Source: Brevundimonas sp. (GTDB lineage Bacteria; Pseudomonadota; Alphaproteobacteria; Caulobacterales; Caulobacteraceae). From it: a stretch of 64,000 nt of DNA. The stretch is from positions 62,001 through 126,000 of the forward strand of contig NZ_JAIXTC010000017.1 of the NCBI RefSeq assembly GCF_027484365.1, written 5' to 3'. The notes under the pieces were generated by a model. It was not told the DNA's origin. It saw nothing but the letters and a program-made list of their open reading frames with translations, and did no database searches. Below, piece after piece: positions 26,194 through 33,885 of the stretch (positions within the stretch are counted from its first letter, which is position 1; each line of letters starts with the position of its first letter). A program made the position numbers and the translations under genes.

Positions 26194-26413
26194 TCGCCAA
26201 TCCGGCGGGCTGGAAGACGCGATTCCTGGCAAGGCCCGCCGCCGGACGGACGCCGCGGCCCGGCCGGGTTCAGGCGACCCCGCGTCGCGCCGGAATCACG
26301 TTCGCGTGCAAGGTCTCGCTTCCCCGCCTTGGCTCTGGCGCGATCCGCGACTAGGTTCCGCGCCAATCCGGTCGGGCCGTGTCGCCCGATCCCGCCATTC
26401 CAGGAGACGCCCC

Positions 26414-27520
26414 ATGGACGACCTGACCGCCCGCACGGCTGACGCCACCCTCCCCGCCTATGAAAACCCGCTCGGCGTGGACGGTTTCGAATTCGTCGAA
26501 TTCACCGGCCCCGACCCCCAGTCGATGATCAGACAGATCGAGATCATGGGCTTCGTCCAGACCCATGTGAACCCGAAGAACGGGGTCGTCCGCATGAAGC
26601 AGGGCGACATCACCTTCCTCGTCCATACGAAGCCCGAGGGTCACGCCGGCGAGTTCGCCCGCGACCACGGCCCCTCGGCCAACGGCATGGCCTTCCGGGT
26701 CAACGATGCGAAGAAGGCCTATGACGAGGCCGTCGCCCGCGGCGCCCATCCGGCCGACGCCCACGACGGCGGGGCCCTCGGCGAGGGCGCCTATGTCCTT
26801 CGCGGCATCGGCGGGTCCCTGCTCTACATCATCGACGCCTACGGCGAGACCGGCTCCCTCTACGACAGCTGGGACGAGATCGAGGGCTGGGAGGAGGCCG
26901 AGCGCAAGAACAACGTCGGCCTGCACCTGCTGGATCACCTGACCCACAATGTGAAGCGCGGCCAGATGCGGACCTGGTCCGGCTTCTACGGCGACGTCTT
27001 CGCCTTCGAGGAGCAGAAATATTTCGACATCAAGGGCAAGGCGACGGGGCTCTTCTCCCAGGCCATGATCGCGCCCGATCGCGCCATCCGCATCCCCCTG
27101 AACGAGAGCCAGGACGACAACTCCCAGATCGAGGAGTTCCTGAAGCGCTACAACGGCGAGGGCATCCAGCACATCGCCCTGGCCACCGACGACATCTTCG
27201 CCACCGTCGAGACGATGCGCGAGCGCGGCGTCCAGTTCCAGGACACGATCGAGACCTATTTCGAACTGATCGACAAACGGCTGCCCAACCACGGGCATGA
27301 CGTGGAGCGGATGCGCAAGAACCGCATCCTGATCGACGGTTCGGACGAGGACGGCCTGCTGCTGCAGATCTTCACCCAGGACACCTTCGGACCGATCTTC
27401 TTCGAGATCATCCAGCGCAAGGGCAATGAGGGTTTCGGCAACGGCAACTTCCAGGCCCTGTTCGATTCCATCGAGCTGGACCAGATCCGTCGCGGGGTCA
27501 TCAAGGTCGACGCCAATTAA
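26414..27520 (+). CDS. hppD: 4-hydroxyphenylpyruvate dioxygenase
   Basis: This 368-residue Fe(II) dioxygenase turns 4-hydroxyphenylpyruvate into homogentisate in tyrosine breakdown. Two vicinal-oxygen-chelate domains are present. The iron ligands are His175 (LLDHLTHNV), His253 (IQHIAL) and Glu331 (FFEIIQRKG), and the C-terminal GFGNGNFQALF segment is characteristic. AGGAGA about 7 bases upstream serves as ribosome site. A fumarylacetoacetase-family gene lies 2.7 kb downstream on the same strand, but homogentisate dioxygenase is not in the window. Confidence 0.96.
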   Translation: MDDLTARTADATLPAYENPLGVDGFEFVEFTGPDPQSMIRQIEIMGFVQTHVNPKNGVVRMKQGDITFLVHTKPEGHAGEFARDHGPSANGMAFRVNDAKKAYDEAVARGAHPADAHDGGALGEGAYVLRGIGGSLLYIIDAYGETGSLYDSWDEIEGWEEAERKNNVGLHLLDHLTHNVKRGQMRTWSGFYGDVFAFEEQKYFDIKGKATGLFSQAMIAPDRAIRIPLNESQDDNSQIEEFLKRYNGEGIQHIALATDDIFATVETMRERGVQFQDTIETYFELIDKRLPNHGHDVERMRKNRILIDGSDEDGLLLQIFTQDTFGPIFFEIIQRKGNEGFGNGNFQALFDSIELDQIRRGVIKVDAN

Positions 27521-27704
27521 GATCGCGCCTCCCTCCTGGCTGCCGTTCCTCGGCCCGCTCGTCGCGGCCGTGGTCGGCGGCCTGATCGGACAGTGGCTCC
27601 AGATGGGGTTCTGGCCCGTGCTGGCCTGCGCCCTGATCGGCGGCTTCGCCCCGATCGTGGCTTATCGCGTCTGGAAATGGTCCCACCACAAGCGGGAACC
27701 GTGA
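27426..27704 (+). CDS. Small hydrophobic protein, start uncertain
   Basis: From about 27520 this frame encodes about 61 residues with strong GC third-position bias and two hydrophobic stretches (FLGPLVAAVVGGLIGQWL and VLACALIGGFAPIVAY), ending in a basic tail. The only ATG in frame is at 27426, deep inside hppD, and the overlapping part reads as shadow sequence. An ATT at 27516, overlapping the hppD TAA, would be the neatest start but is a rare codon. It is probably a small two-TM membrane protein downstream of hppD. No family is recognised. Confidence 0.4.
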   Translation: MRVSATATSRPCSIPSSWTRSVAGSSRSTPIKIAPPSWLPFLGPLVAAVVGGLIGQWLQMGFWPVLACALIGGFAPIVAYRVWKWSHHKREP

Positions 27705-27707
27705 GGA

Positions 27708-27929
27708 TCAGGCCTCGACGAGATCCAGCCTGCGTTCGATGCGGTCGAGGCGAACTTCGAACTTGTCCATGCGCCGGTTCATGCCGGCCATGTTCTCTTC
27801 CAGCCCGGTGACCCGGACCTTGATCAGGTGCATGTCTTCCTTGATGTTCGACATATCCGCTTCGAGACGACCCAGCTGGTGCTGAATCTTCTGGAGCATC
27901 GGCACGACGATGTCGGTCACCTCGGACAT
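27708..27929 (-). CDS. Small coiled-coil protein
   Basis: This 73-residue protein starts at ATG 27929 (MSEVTDIVVPMLQ). It is almost entirely a heptad-repeat coiled coil of charged and hydrophobic residues (IQHQLGRLEADMSNIKEDM onward), with no membrane segment. Proteins like this are common and uncharacterised in alphaproteobacteria; it may oligomerise. It is convergent with the small hydrophobic gene (gap 3 bases). A longer upstream extension reads as Arg-rich shadow sequence. Confidence 0.65.
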   Translation of the reverse strand: MSEVTDIVVPMLQKIQHQLGRLEADMSNIKEDMHLIKVRVTGLEENMAGMNRRMDKFEVRLDRIERRLDLVEA

Positions 27930-27964
27930 GGCCGGAATATAGCGCGAACGGGGATGCCAAGCCA

Positions 27965-29035
27965 ATGTGCAATCTGAAGCTGTATGCCCTCGCAGGTCTC
28001 GCCGCGCTCGCGCTGACAACGCCCGCCGCCGCCCAGGACGCGCCCCGGTGGTCCTTCGCCATCCACGGCGGGGCGGGCGTCATCGAACGCGCCAACCTGT
28101 CGCCCGAACAGGACGCCGCCTATCGCGCCGCCCTGACCCGGGCTCTGGAGGCCGGAGCCGAGGTCCTGCGCAACGGCGGAGAGGCGCTCGACGCGGTCGA
28201 GGCCGCGATCCGGCTGATGGAGGACGACCCCCTGTTCAACGCCGGGCGCGGCGCGGTCTTCACCGCCGCCGGCCGCAACGAACTCGACGCCGCCGTCATG
28301 AACGGTTCGGACCTTTCAGCCGGCGCCGTGGCGGGCCTGACCACCACCCGCCACCCGATCGCCGCCGCCCGGGCGGTGATGGAGCAGTCGCCCCATGTCA
28401 TGCTGATCGGCACCGGGGCCGACGCCTTCGCCGCCTCCCAGGGACTGGAGCAGGTCGACCCCTCCTTCTTCTTCACCGAGCGCCGCTGGCAGGGACTGGT
28501 GAAGTTCCTGACCGACAACAACCTGCCCATCCCCGAACGCCCCGCAGGCGCGCCGCCCGCGCCCGCCGCCATCGCCGACAATGACGCCTCGGCCCCGCCC
28601 CTCAACGAGCGCAAATTCGGCACCGTCGGGGCGGTCGCCCTCGACAGCCGGGGCCATCTCGCGGCCGGCACCTCCACCGGCGGCACGACCGGCAAGCGCT
28701 GGGGCCGGGTCGGCGACGTGCCGGTCATCGGCGCGGGCACCTACGCCTCCAACCGCGACGGCTGCGCGGTCTCGGCGACCGGTGACGGGGAGTTCTACAT
28801 CCGCGCCTCGGTGGCTCGCGACATCTGTTCCCGCATCGCCCACGGCGCGACGGGTCAGGTCGCGGCCCAGGCCGAGGTCGACGACGCCCTGTCGCTTGGA
28901 GGATATGGCGGGGTAGTCGTCATGGACCTCCAGGGCCGGCCTGCCTTCGCCATGACCACCTCGGGCATGTACCGCGGCCGCGTCTCGGCCGACCAGCCGG
29001 CCCCCGACGTCGCCATCTATGCGGACGAAGAATGA
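27965..29035 (+). CDS. Periplasmic isoaspartyl peptidase / plant-type L-asparaginase
   Basis: This 356-residue Ntn-hydrolase cleaves isoaspartyl dipeptides and often asparagine. A signal peptide ends near residue 23 (TPAAAQD). Family motifs are FAIHGGAG at the mature start, FNAGRGAVF, and the autocleavage site KFGTVGAVALD with nucleophile Thr220. GGTTGKRWGRVGDVPVIGAG and the GDGE segment follow. A Pro/Ala-rich linker precedes the nucleophile, as usual in the family. The stop overlaps the next small gene (ATGA). Confidence 0.9.
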   Translation: MCNLKLYALAGLAALALTTPAAAQDAPRWSFAIHGGAGVIERANLSPEQDAAYRAALTRALEAGAEVLRNGGEALDAVEAAIRLMEDDPLFNAGRGAVFTAAGRNELDAAVMNGSDLSAGAVAGLTTTRHPIAAARAVMEQSPHVMLIGTGADAFAASQGLEQVDPSFFFTERRWQGLVKFLTDNNLPIPERPAGAPPAPAAIADNDASAPPLNERKFGTVGAVALDSRGHLAAGTSTGGTTGKRWGRVGDVPVIGAGTYASNRDGCAVSATGDGEFYIRASVARDICSRIAHGATGQVAAQAEVDDALSLGGYGGVVVMDLQGRPAFAMTTSGMYRGRVSADQPAPDVAIYADEE

Positions 29036-29292
29036 GCGCCTCCGACGAGCTGACCCAGATGGCGCACGAGGAGCTCAACGCCGCCTGCGCCCTGACCTGG
29101 CCCGAACTCAGGCGGATCACCCCCTGGGGCGACAGTTTCGAAGGCTTCGCCCCGTCAGGCCGCACGGTCGAGATCGAGCGTCGCTACCTCTGGGCCCTCG
29201 AGCCCGAGGGCGCGATCATCGTCGAGGTCGAGGTGCGCGACACCGCCGCCCGCGAAGGCGTGGAGACCCGGGCCATCCTGCACGCGCCCTGA
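29032..29292 (+). CDS. Conserved-looking small protein of unknown function
   Basis: This 86-residue acidic protein starts in an ATGA overlap with the isoaspartyl peptidase. It has no signal peptide or membrane segment. The C-terminal half is beta-rich (GRTVEIERRYLWALEPEGAI). Codon bias is as strong as in its neighbours, supporting a real gene. No family is recognised; coupling suggests co-expression with the peptidase. Confidence 0.65.
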   Translation: MSASDELTQMAHEELNAACALTWPELRRITPWGDSFEGFAPSGRTVEIERRYLWALEPEGAIIVEVEVRDTAAREGVETRAILHAP

Positions 29293-29406
29293 GACGCAGA
29301 GCGGGGAAACCCACAACCTTCACAGTCCGCCGTTAACCTTTTCCGTGGTCAGGCGTTCACCCCTGCGGCATGATCGCACGGCGTTCGGCGATTGCGGGGA
29401 CTGGGT

Positions 29407-30192
29407 ATGTATCCATCGGATTTCGAAACGGCCGACGCGGTCTTCACGCCCCAGGACGACACCCTGTTCCTGGGGCTTCCGCCGCTGCTGGCCCTGATCC
29501 TGTTCCTGCTCTTGCTGGCCATTGCGATCGGGATGTTCTTCCTCGGCCGCTGGCACGCGGGCGAGACACGCACCGCCGGCAGCCGGACGCCCGACGACAT
29601 TCACAAGGCCATTCTCAAGGCCTCGACCGACGCCCTCGCCTCGCCCAGCAACGAACTGAAGGCGCGTGCCGAGATCCTGCGCCAGACGATCTGGCGCCAC
29701 CTCGGGCCGGTGATCGAGGCCACGAAGGGCGTTACGGGACCGCTCAAGGCGCTGGACGACGCGATCAAGGGCGAGAAGAAGCCCGCAAAGACCGAACCGG
29801 CGCTGGCGGTTCAGAAGTCGCACGATCAAGCCCACGCGACCGGTTGCAGCTGCGGGAAACCTCAGGCCTGCACCTGCGGTGGCAGCAGCGGGCCTGTGAC
29901 GCCGGCCTCCGTGACCATCAATCAGGTCTATGTGGGCGGCCTGCCGGTCGCGCCTCCGCCGGGTGCCAACGCGACCTGCGGCTGCACGGGTGCGCATCGT
30001 CCGGACTGCCACCACAAGGGCGAACCGAAGCATGACGCGCCCGCGCCTGCCGCCAGGCCGGAGATCGAATACATGAGCGCGCCGGAACAGACCGAGGCGC
30101 TCAGCCGGGCCATCCGCCAGTTCCACGATCACTGGTCCAACAGTTCCGAGCGGATTCGCGAGTTGCGCGAGGCCCGGCGGGTTCTGCTCTAG
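29407..30192 (+). CDS. Membrane-anchored protein with Cys/His-rich segment, unknown
   Basis: This 261-residue protein starts at ATG 29407; ATG 29392 would add five residues. One strong TM helix (residues about 22-46, LPPLLALILFLLLLAIAIGMFFL) is followed by a soluble helix. Residues about 137-152 carry a C-x-C...C-x-C segment (GCSCGKPQACTCGG), and residues about 190-210 a C-x-C...C-H-H segment (TCGCTGAHRPDCHH). The spacing suggests a metal site. The C-terminus is a basic helix. I recognise no family. It is preceded by a 114-base gap. Confidence 0.65.
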   Translation: MYPSDFETADAVFTPQDDTLFLGLPPLLALILFLLLLAIAIGMFFLGRWHAGETRTAGSRTPDDIHKAILKASTDALASPSNELKARAEILRQTIWRHLGPVIEATKGVTGPLKALDDAIKGEKKPAKTEPALAVQKSHDQAHATGCSCGKPQACTCGGSSGPVTPASVTINQVYVGGLPVAPPPGANATCGCTGAHRPDCHHKGEPKHDAPAPAARPEIEYMSAPEQTEALSRAIRQFHDHWSNSSERIRELREARRVLL

Positions 30193-30237
30193 CCGCAGAC
30201 GGTTTGCAGCCGGGACGAAAGCGCCTAGCCTGCGCCC

Positions 30238-31245
30238 ATGAAACTCGCCTCGCTCAAGCACGGCCGCGACGGTCGCCTCGTGGTCGTCTCCTCCGATCTC
30301 GCCTGGTTCACCGATGCCTTCCTGATCGCCCCCAGCCTGCAGGCGGCGCTCGACGACTGGGAGACCTGCGAACCGAAACTCCGCGCCCTAGCCGAAAGCC
30401 TCGACCACGAGGCCGTGCCGCGCGGCCGCTTCCACGAGCGCGACGCCGCCGCCCCCCTGCCCCGCGCCTATCAGTGGGCGGACGGCTCGGCCTATGTGAA
30501 CCACGTCGAACTGGTGCGGAAGGCGCGCGGCGCCGAGATGCCCGCGAGCTTCTGGACCGACCCCCTGATGTACCAGGGCGGCTCCGATCATTTCATGGGC
30601 GCCCGCGACCCGATCCCGCTCGCCGACGAAGCCTGGGGCTGCGACCTCGAGGCCGAGATCGTCGTCGTCACCGGTGACGTGCCCCAGGGGGTGACGCCGG
30701 AAGAGGCGCGCGGCCATATCCGCCTGGTCGGCCTGGTCAACGACGTCTCCCTGAGGAACCTGATCCCGGGTGAACTGGGCAAGGGGTTCGGTTTCGTCCA
30801 GTCCAAGCCCGCCTCGACCCTGTCGCCCGTCTTCGTCACCCCCGACGCGCTCGGCGACCGCTGGAAGGACGGCAAGCTTTCGGGCGCGCTTCAGGTCCAG
30901 CTGAACGGCAAGGCATTCGGTAGCGCCGACGCCGGCGTCGACATGACCTTCGACTTCGGCGTCCTGATCGCCCATCTGGCGAAGACCCGGTCGCTCGGCG
31001 CAGGCACGATCATCGGATCGGGCACGGTCTCGAACAAGGGCGCCGACGGCGGTCCGGGCAAGCCGGTGGACCAGGGCGGCCAGGGCTATTCCTGCATCGC
31101 CGAGATCCGCACGGTCGAGACGATCACGACGGGCGCGCCGGTCACTCCCTTCCTGAAGCACGGCGACACTGTCCGGATCGAGATGCTCGACGACCGGCAT
31201 CACTCGATCTTCGGAGCCATCGAACAGGTCGTTCAACCCGTCTGA
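30238..31245 (+). CDS. Fumarylacetoacetate hydrolase family protein
   Basis: This 335-residue protein has the FAH fold: an N-terminal domain to about residue 75, then the catalytic domain with DPLMYQGGSDHFMGARDPI, the metal-binding DLEAEIVVVTG, LVNDVSLRNLIPGELGKGFGF and KPASTLSPVFVTPD. FAH-family enzymes split carbon-carbon bonds of acylpyruvates, and the true fumarylacetoacetase completes tyrosine catabolism. Being on the same strand as hppD supports that pathway, but the family is broad and the exact substrate is inferred. Confidence 0.85.
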   Translation: MKLASLKHGRDGRLVVVSSDLAWFTDAFLIAPSLQAALDDWETCEPKLRALAESLDHEAVPRGRFHERDAAAPLPRAYQWADGSAYVNHVELVRKARGAEMPASFWTDPLMYQGGSDHFMGARDPIPLADEAWGCDLEAEIVVVTGDVPQGVTPEEARGHIRLVGLVNDVSLRNLIPGELGKGFGFVQSKPASTLSPVFVTPDALGDRWKDGKLSGALQVQLNGKAFGSADAGVDMTFDFGVLIAHLAKTRSLGAGTIIGSGTVSNKGADGGPGKPVDQGGQGYSCIAEIRTVETITTGAPVTPFLKHGDTVRIEMLDDRHHSIFGAIEQVVQPV

Positions 31246-31328
31246 CGGGATCTTCGGCCGCTTCCCGGCACAAGCTGAACGTGCTTATCTGACTCTCGCG
31301 GCGACACGCCGTCGCGGAGAGCCCGGCC

Positions 31329-31865
31329 ATGACGCCGCAACAGTACGCACCGCTGATCGCCCTGGTGATCATGCTGCCGATCATCCTGCTGCGGAACCGC
31401 GCGCCCCGGACGCTGCGACCCGAGTGGATGTGGGTCACCCCCGCGATCATCGTCCCCCTGATGGGTCTGGCCCTCTGGGGAACCAGTCTGGAGCCCGGCG
31501 CCGATCACACGCCGTTTGACGCGATCGCCTGGGCCATTCTCGCCCTCGGCCTCGGCCTCGGCTGCGCCGCCGGCTGGTGGCGCGGCAAGATGACCACGAT
31601 CGAACGCCATGCGGACGGCACGCTCAAGGCCCAGGCCTCGCCCCTCGGCATCCTCCTGATCATCGGCCTCTTCCTCGGCCGCAGCACCCTGCGCTCGGTG
31701 CTGGAACCCCACGCCGCCGCCTGGCATCTGAACGCCCTGGCCGTCGCCGACGCCTTCCTGCTGTTCGTCGTCGGCATGATCGTGGTCCAGCGGATCGAGA
31801 TGTTCATCCGCGCCCGCCGCGTCCTCGCCGGTGGAACCGACAGCCATGTCGAGGCCGCCGTCTGA
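31329..31865 (+). CDS. CcdC/DUF1453-like membrane protein
   Basis: This 178-residue protein has about four to five TM helices. The segment GKMTTIERHADGTLKAQASPLGILLIIGLFLGR, between TM3 and TM4, resembles the CcdC/DUF1453 domain. Family function is not established. It ends 25 bases before the next secreted-protein gene on the same strand, so they may be co-transcribed. Confidence 0.6.
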   Translation: MTPQQYAPLIALVIMLPIILLRNRAPRTLRPEWMWVTPAIIVPLMGLALWGTSLEPGADHTPFDAIAWAILALGLGLGCAAGWWRGKMTTIERHADGTLKAQASPLGILLIIGLFLGRSTLRSVLEPHAAAWHLNALAVADAFLLFVVGMIVVQRIEMFIRARRVLAGGTDSHVEAAV

Positions 31866-31890
31866 TCCCCTTCCAGTCGAGAGTAGGCGT

Positions 31891-32676
31891 ATGCGTTTCA
31901 AGGCCCTGACAACCCTGTTCCTGATCGCCGGCGCCGGCGCCGCCCTCGCCCAGGACGAGACCGACGACTGGGAGATCATTCGACAGCCGGAAGACAGGAC
32001 CGTCTTCGCCTTCGTCCCGACCACCACAGGTCTGACCATCGCCTTCCGCTGCGTCGACGGAGTCTACGGCGCCGTAATCGCCGGCCTGCCCGTGGCCCCG
32101 CGCCAGGCCCGCATCCGGACCCTGAGAATCGGCCCCTCCGCCGACCACCTGCATGACTCGATCTGGAGCGTCACCACAGACCGCACGGTGGCCATGGCCG
32201 ACTATCCCGCCAGCCTGGCGCGTTCGCTCCGTGACGGCGGCCCCGTCAGCATCGTAATTCCCGGCGGGGGCGGCCAGGGTCGGAACCTTCGCCACGATCT
32301 CACCCTGCCCGCATCCTCGGCGGCCATCGACGAAACCCTGGCCGCGTGCGGACGCCCCCTGGAGGACGCCCGCGACGCCCTCCTGCCGGAGATCGAGGAG
32401 AACGGTCTGCCGCGCGGCGTCGTCTGGGAACGGCAACCCCGGCCGACCTGGCCCGCCACCCACTATGCCGAGGGCTTTGCGGTGCTCACCTGCGTGGTCC
32501 AGCCCGACGGGGGTATCGATCAATGCCAGGTCGAATCCGAGTTCCCGGTCGACGGCGGCTTTGGGCGGGCCGCCCTGCGCGCCACCGACAGGGCGCGCCT
32601 GACCAGTCCCGGCGAGACCGTCGGCCAGTACGCCCCCCGAATGATCGGCTTCCGCGTGAACTACAGGATGGGATGA
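31891..32676 (+). CDS. Secreted protein with TonB-C-terminal-like domain
   Basis: This 261-residue protein starts at ATG 31891 with a signal peptide ending near AAALAQ (residue about 21). The central region is beta-rich. The last about 70 residues (FAVLTCVVQPDGGIDQCQVESE and GFGRAALRATDRARL) resemble the TonB C-terminal fold, with a Cys pair spaced like that in the small protein at 40268-40588. No TM anchor or proline-rich linker exists, so it is not a true TonB. It is probably periplasmic; function unknown. Confidence 0.65.
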   Translation: MRFKALTTLFLIAGAGAALAQDETDDWEIIRQPEDRTVFAFVPTTTGLTIAFRCVDGVYGAVIAGLPVAPRQARIRTLRIGPSADHLHDSIWSVTTDRTVAMADYPASLARSLRDGGPVSIVIPGGGGQGRNLRHDLTLPASSAAIDETLAACGRPLEDARDALLPEIEENGLPRGVVWERQPRPTWPATHYAEGFAVLTCVVQPDGGIDQCQVESEFPVDGGFGRAALRATDRARLTSPGETVGQYAPRMIGFRVNYRMG

Positions 32677-32680
32677 GCCA

Positions 32681-32794
32681 ATGACCGGAGTTCCCGGGCT
32701 GAAGATCGTCATCTCCGCAGGGCTCGGTCTGTTTCTGGCCCCGTTTGCAGGAATTCGAGGCCGCCGGACAGGCCCCTCCCGGTCCGACGCATAG
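32681..32794 (+). CDS. Possible 37-residue hydrophobic peptide
   Basis: A short ORF starts 4 bases after the preceding stop. It encodes a single hydrophobic segment (LKIVISAGLGLFLAPFAG) and a basic tail. The tail overlaps one arm of a perfect 24-base inverted repeat shared with the flavin monooxygenase gene, so this may be a chance ORF on duplicated DNA. Confidence 0.3.
   Translation: MTGVPGLKIVISAGLGLFLAPFAGIRGRRTGPSRSDA
32746..32769. repeat. 24-base inverted repeat, left arm
   Basis: These 24 bases are a perfect reverse complement of 32922-32945, which lies inside the 3' end of the LLM monooxygenase gene (encoding MQEFEAAG). Bases flanking the two arms do not match. Chance is very unlikely at this distance. 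It is either a small duplicated fragment or a long-range hairpin at the end of convergent transcripts. Confidence 0.75.
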
Positions 32795-32841
32795 TCTACC
32801 GGACGAACGTCCAGATGGAGCGTCGCTGAGCCATCGGGCCG

Positions 32842-33885
32842 CTAGTTCGCCCGGATCACCTGGGCCGAGAACCGTTCCATCTCTTCTTCCTGCGGCGACA
32901 TCTGCAGCAGGACGAGATCCAGTCCGGCGGCCTCGAATTCCTGCATCCGGTCCCGGACGGTCTCCGGCGTGCCGACGAAGCCGGGGCGCAGGCCGCGGTT
33001 GGAGACGCTGTATTCGCGGATCTTGAGTTCGCGCTCCAGCTCGGTGCCCGAGAGCCATTGGTCGAAGTTGGCGAAGCCCGCCGGCGGGGCGCCCTCGGCC
33101 AGACCGGGGATGGTCGTGATCCGCTCCAGCTCGCGTTCGGCCTCGGCCTCGGTGTCGCGCACGATCGCATAGCCGGCCATGCCGTATGACATCGGCGGCA
33201 GGCCGAAGCCTTCCCGCCGCGCCCGCATGTCGGCGATTTTCGCCGCGATATGCTCCGGTTCGTCGCCGTGCATGACATAGGCGTCGCAGTGTTTCGCGAT
33301 CAGGGTCTTGGCCGCCTCGGACTCCCCGCCGGCATAGATGACCGGGCGCGGCCGTTCAGGCGACGACGTCGGCTTCGGCTCTACGATGGCGTCCTGAAGC
33401 GTGTAGTATCGGCCCTCGAAATCGACCCGTTTCTCCGTCCACAGACGATCCAGCACCTGCAGCCATTCGGTCGTCCGCGCATAGCGATCGTCATGCTGGT
33501 CGAACTGCAGGCCATAGCTCTCCGCCTCCTTGGCCCACCAGGACGAGACCACGTTCAGGGCCAGACGCCCGTTCGAGATCCGGTCGATATTGGCCGCCTG
33601 TTTGGCGAACAGGGCCGGCTGGTGGAAGTTCGGCCGCACCGCCACCATCAGCTCGATCGTCTCGGTCACCGCCGCCAGGGCCGCCGCCGTCGACCAGGCG
33701 TCCAGGGCGGGCGCCTCGATCCCCTTGATGTCGTTCAGGTTCAGCTCGGCGATCAGGGTCAGGTCATAGCCCAGGGCCTCCGACCGTTTGACCAGCCGCG
33801 ACGCATTCTCCCACGAGGCCTCGCGCTCGTCGGCGATGTTCCTCAGCCACCCGCCGAAGACCGGCGCCCAGTATCCGTACCTCAT
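32842..33885 (-). CDS. LLM class flavin-dependent monooxygenase
   Basis: This 347-residue protein is a bacterial-luciferase-like TIM-barrel enzyme using reduced FMN, similar to alkanesulfonate or dimethylsulfone monooxygenases. Diagnostic segments are the N-terminal WAPVFGGWLR, SEALGYDLTLIAE, NFHQPALFAKQAANIDRIS, GRLALNVVSSWWAKEAESYG and the GGESEAAKTL flavin-binding region. The start overlaps the stop of the upstream ATP-grasp gene (ATGA), so they form an operon. Its own substrate is unknown. Codons for MQEFEAAG include the right arm of a 24-base inverted repeat. Confidence 0.88.
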   Translation of the reverse strand: MRYGYWAPVFGGWLRNIADEREASWENASRLVKRSEALGYDLTLIAELNLNDIKGIEAPALDAWSTAAALAAVTETIELMVAVRPNFHQPALFAKQAANIDRISNGRLALNVVSSWWAKEAESYGLQFDQHDDRYARTTEWLQVLDRLWTEKRVDFEGRYYTLQDAIVEPKPTSSPERPRPVIYAGGESEAAKTLIAKHCDAYVMHGDEPEHIAAKIADMRARREGFGLPPMSYGMAGYAIVRDTEAEAERELERITTIPGLAEGAPPAGFANFDQWLSGTELERELKIREYSVSNRGLRPGFVGTPETVRDRMQEFEAAGLDLVLLQMSPQEEEMERFSAQVIRAN

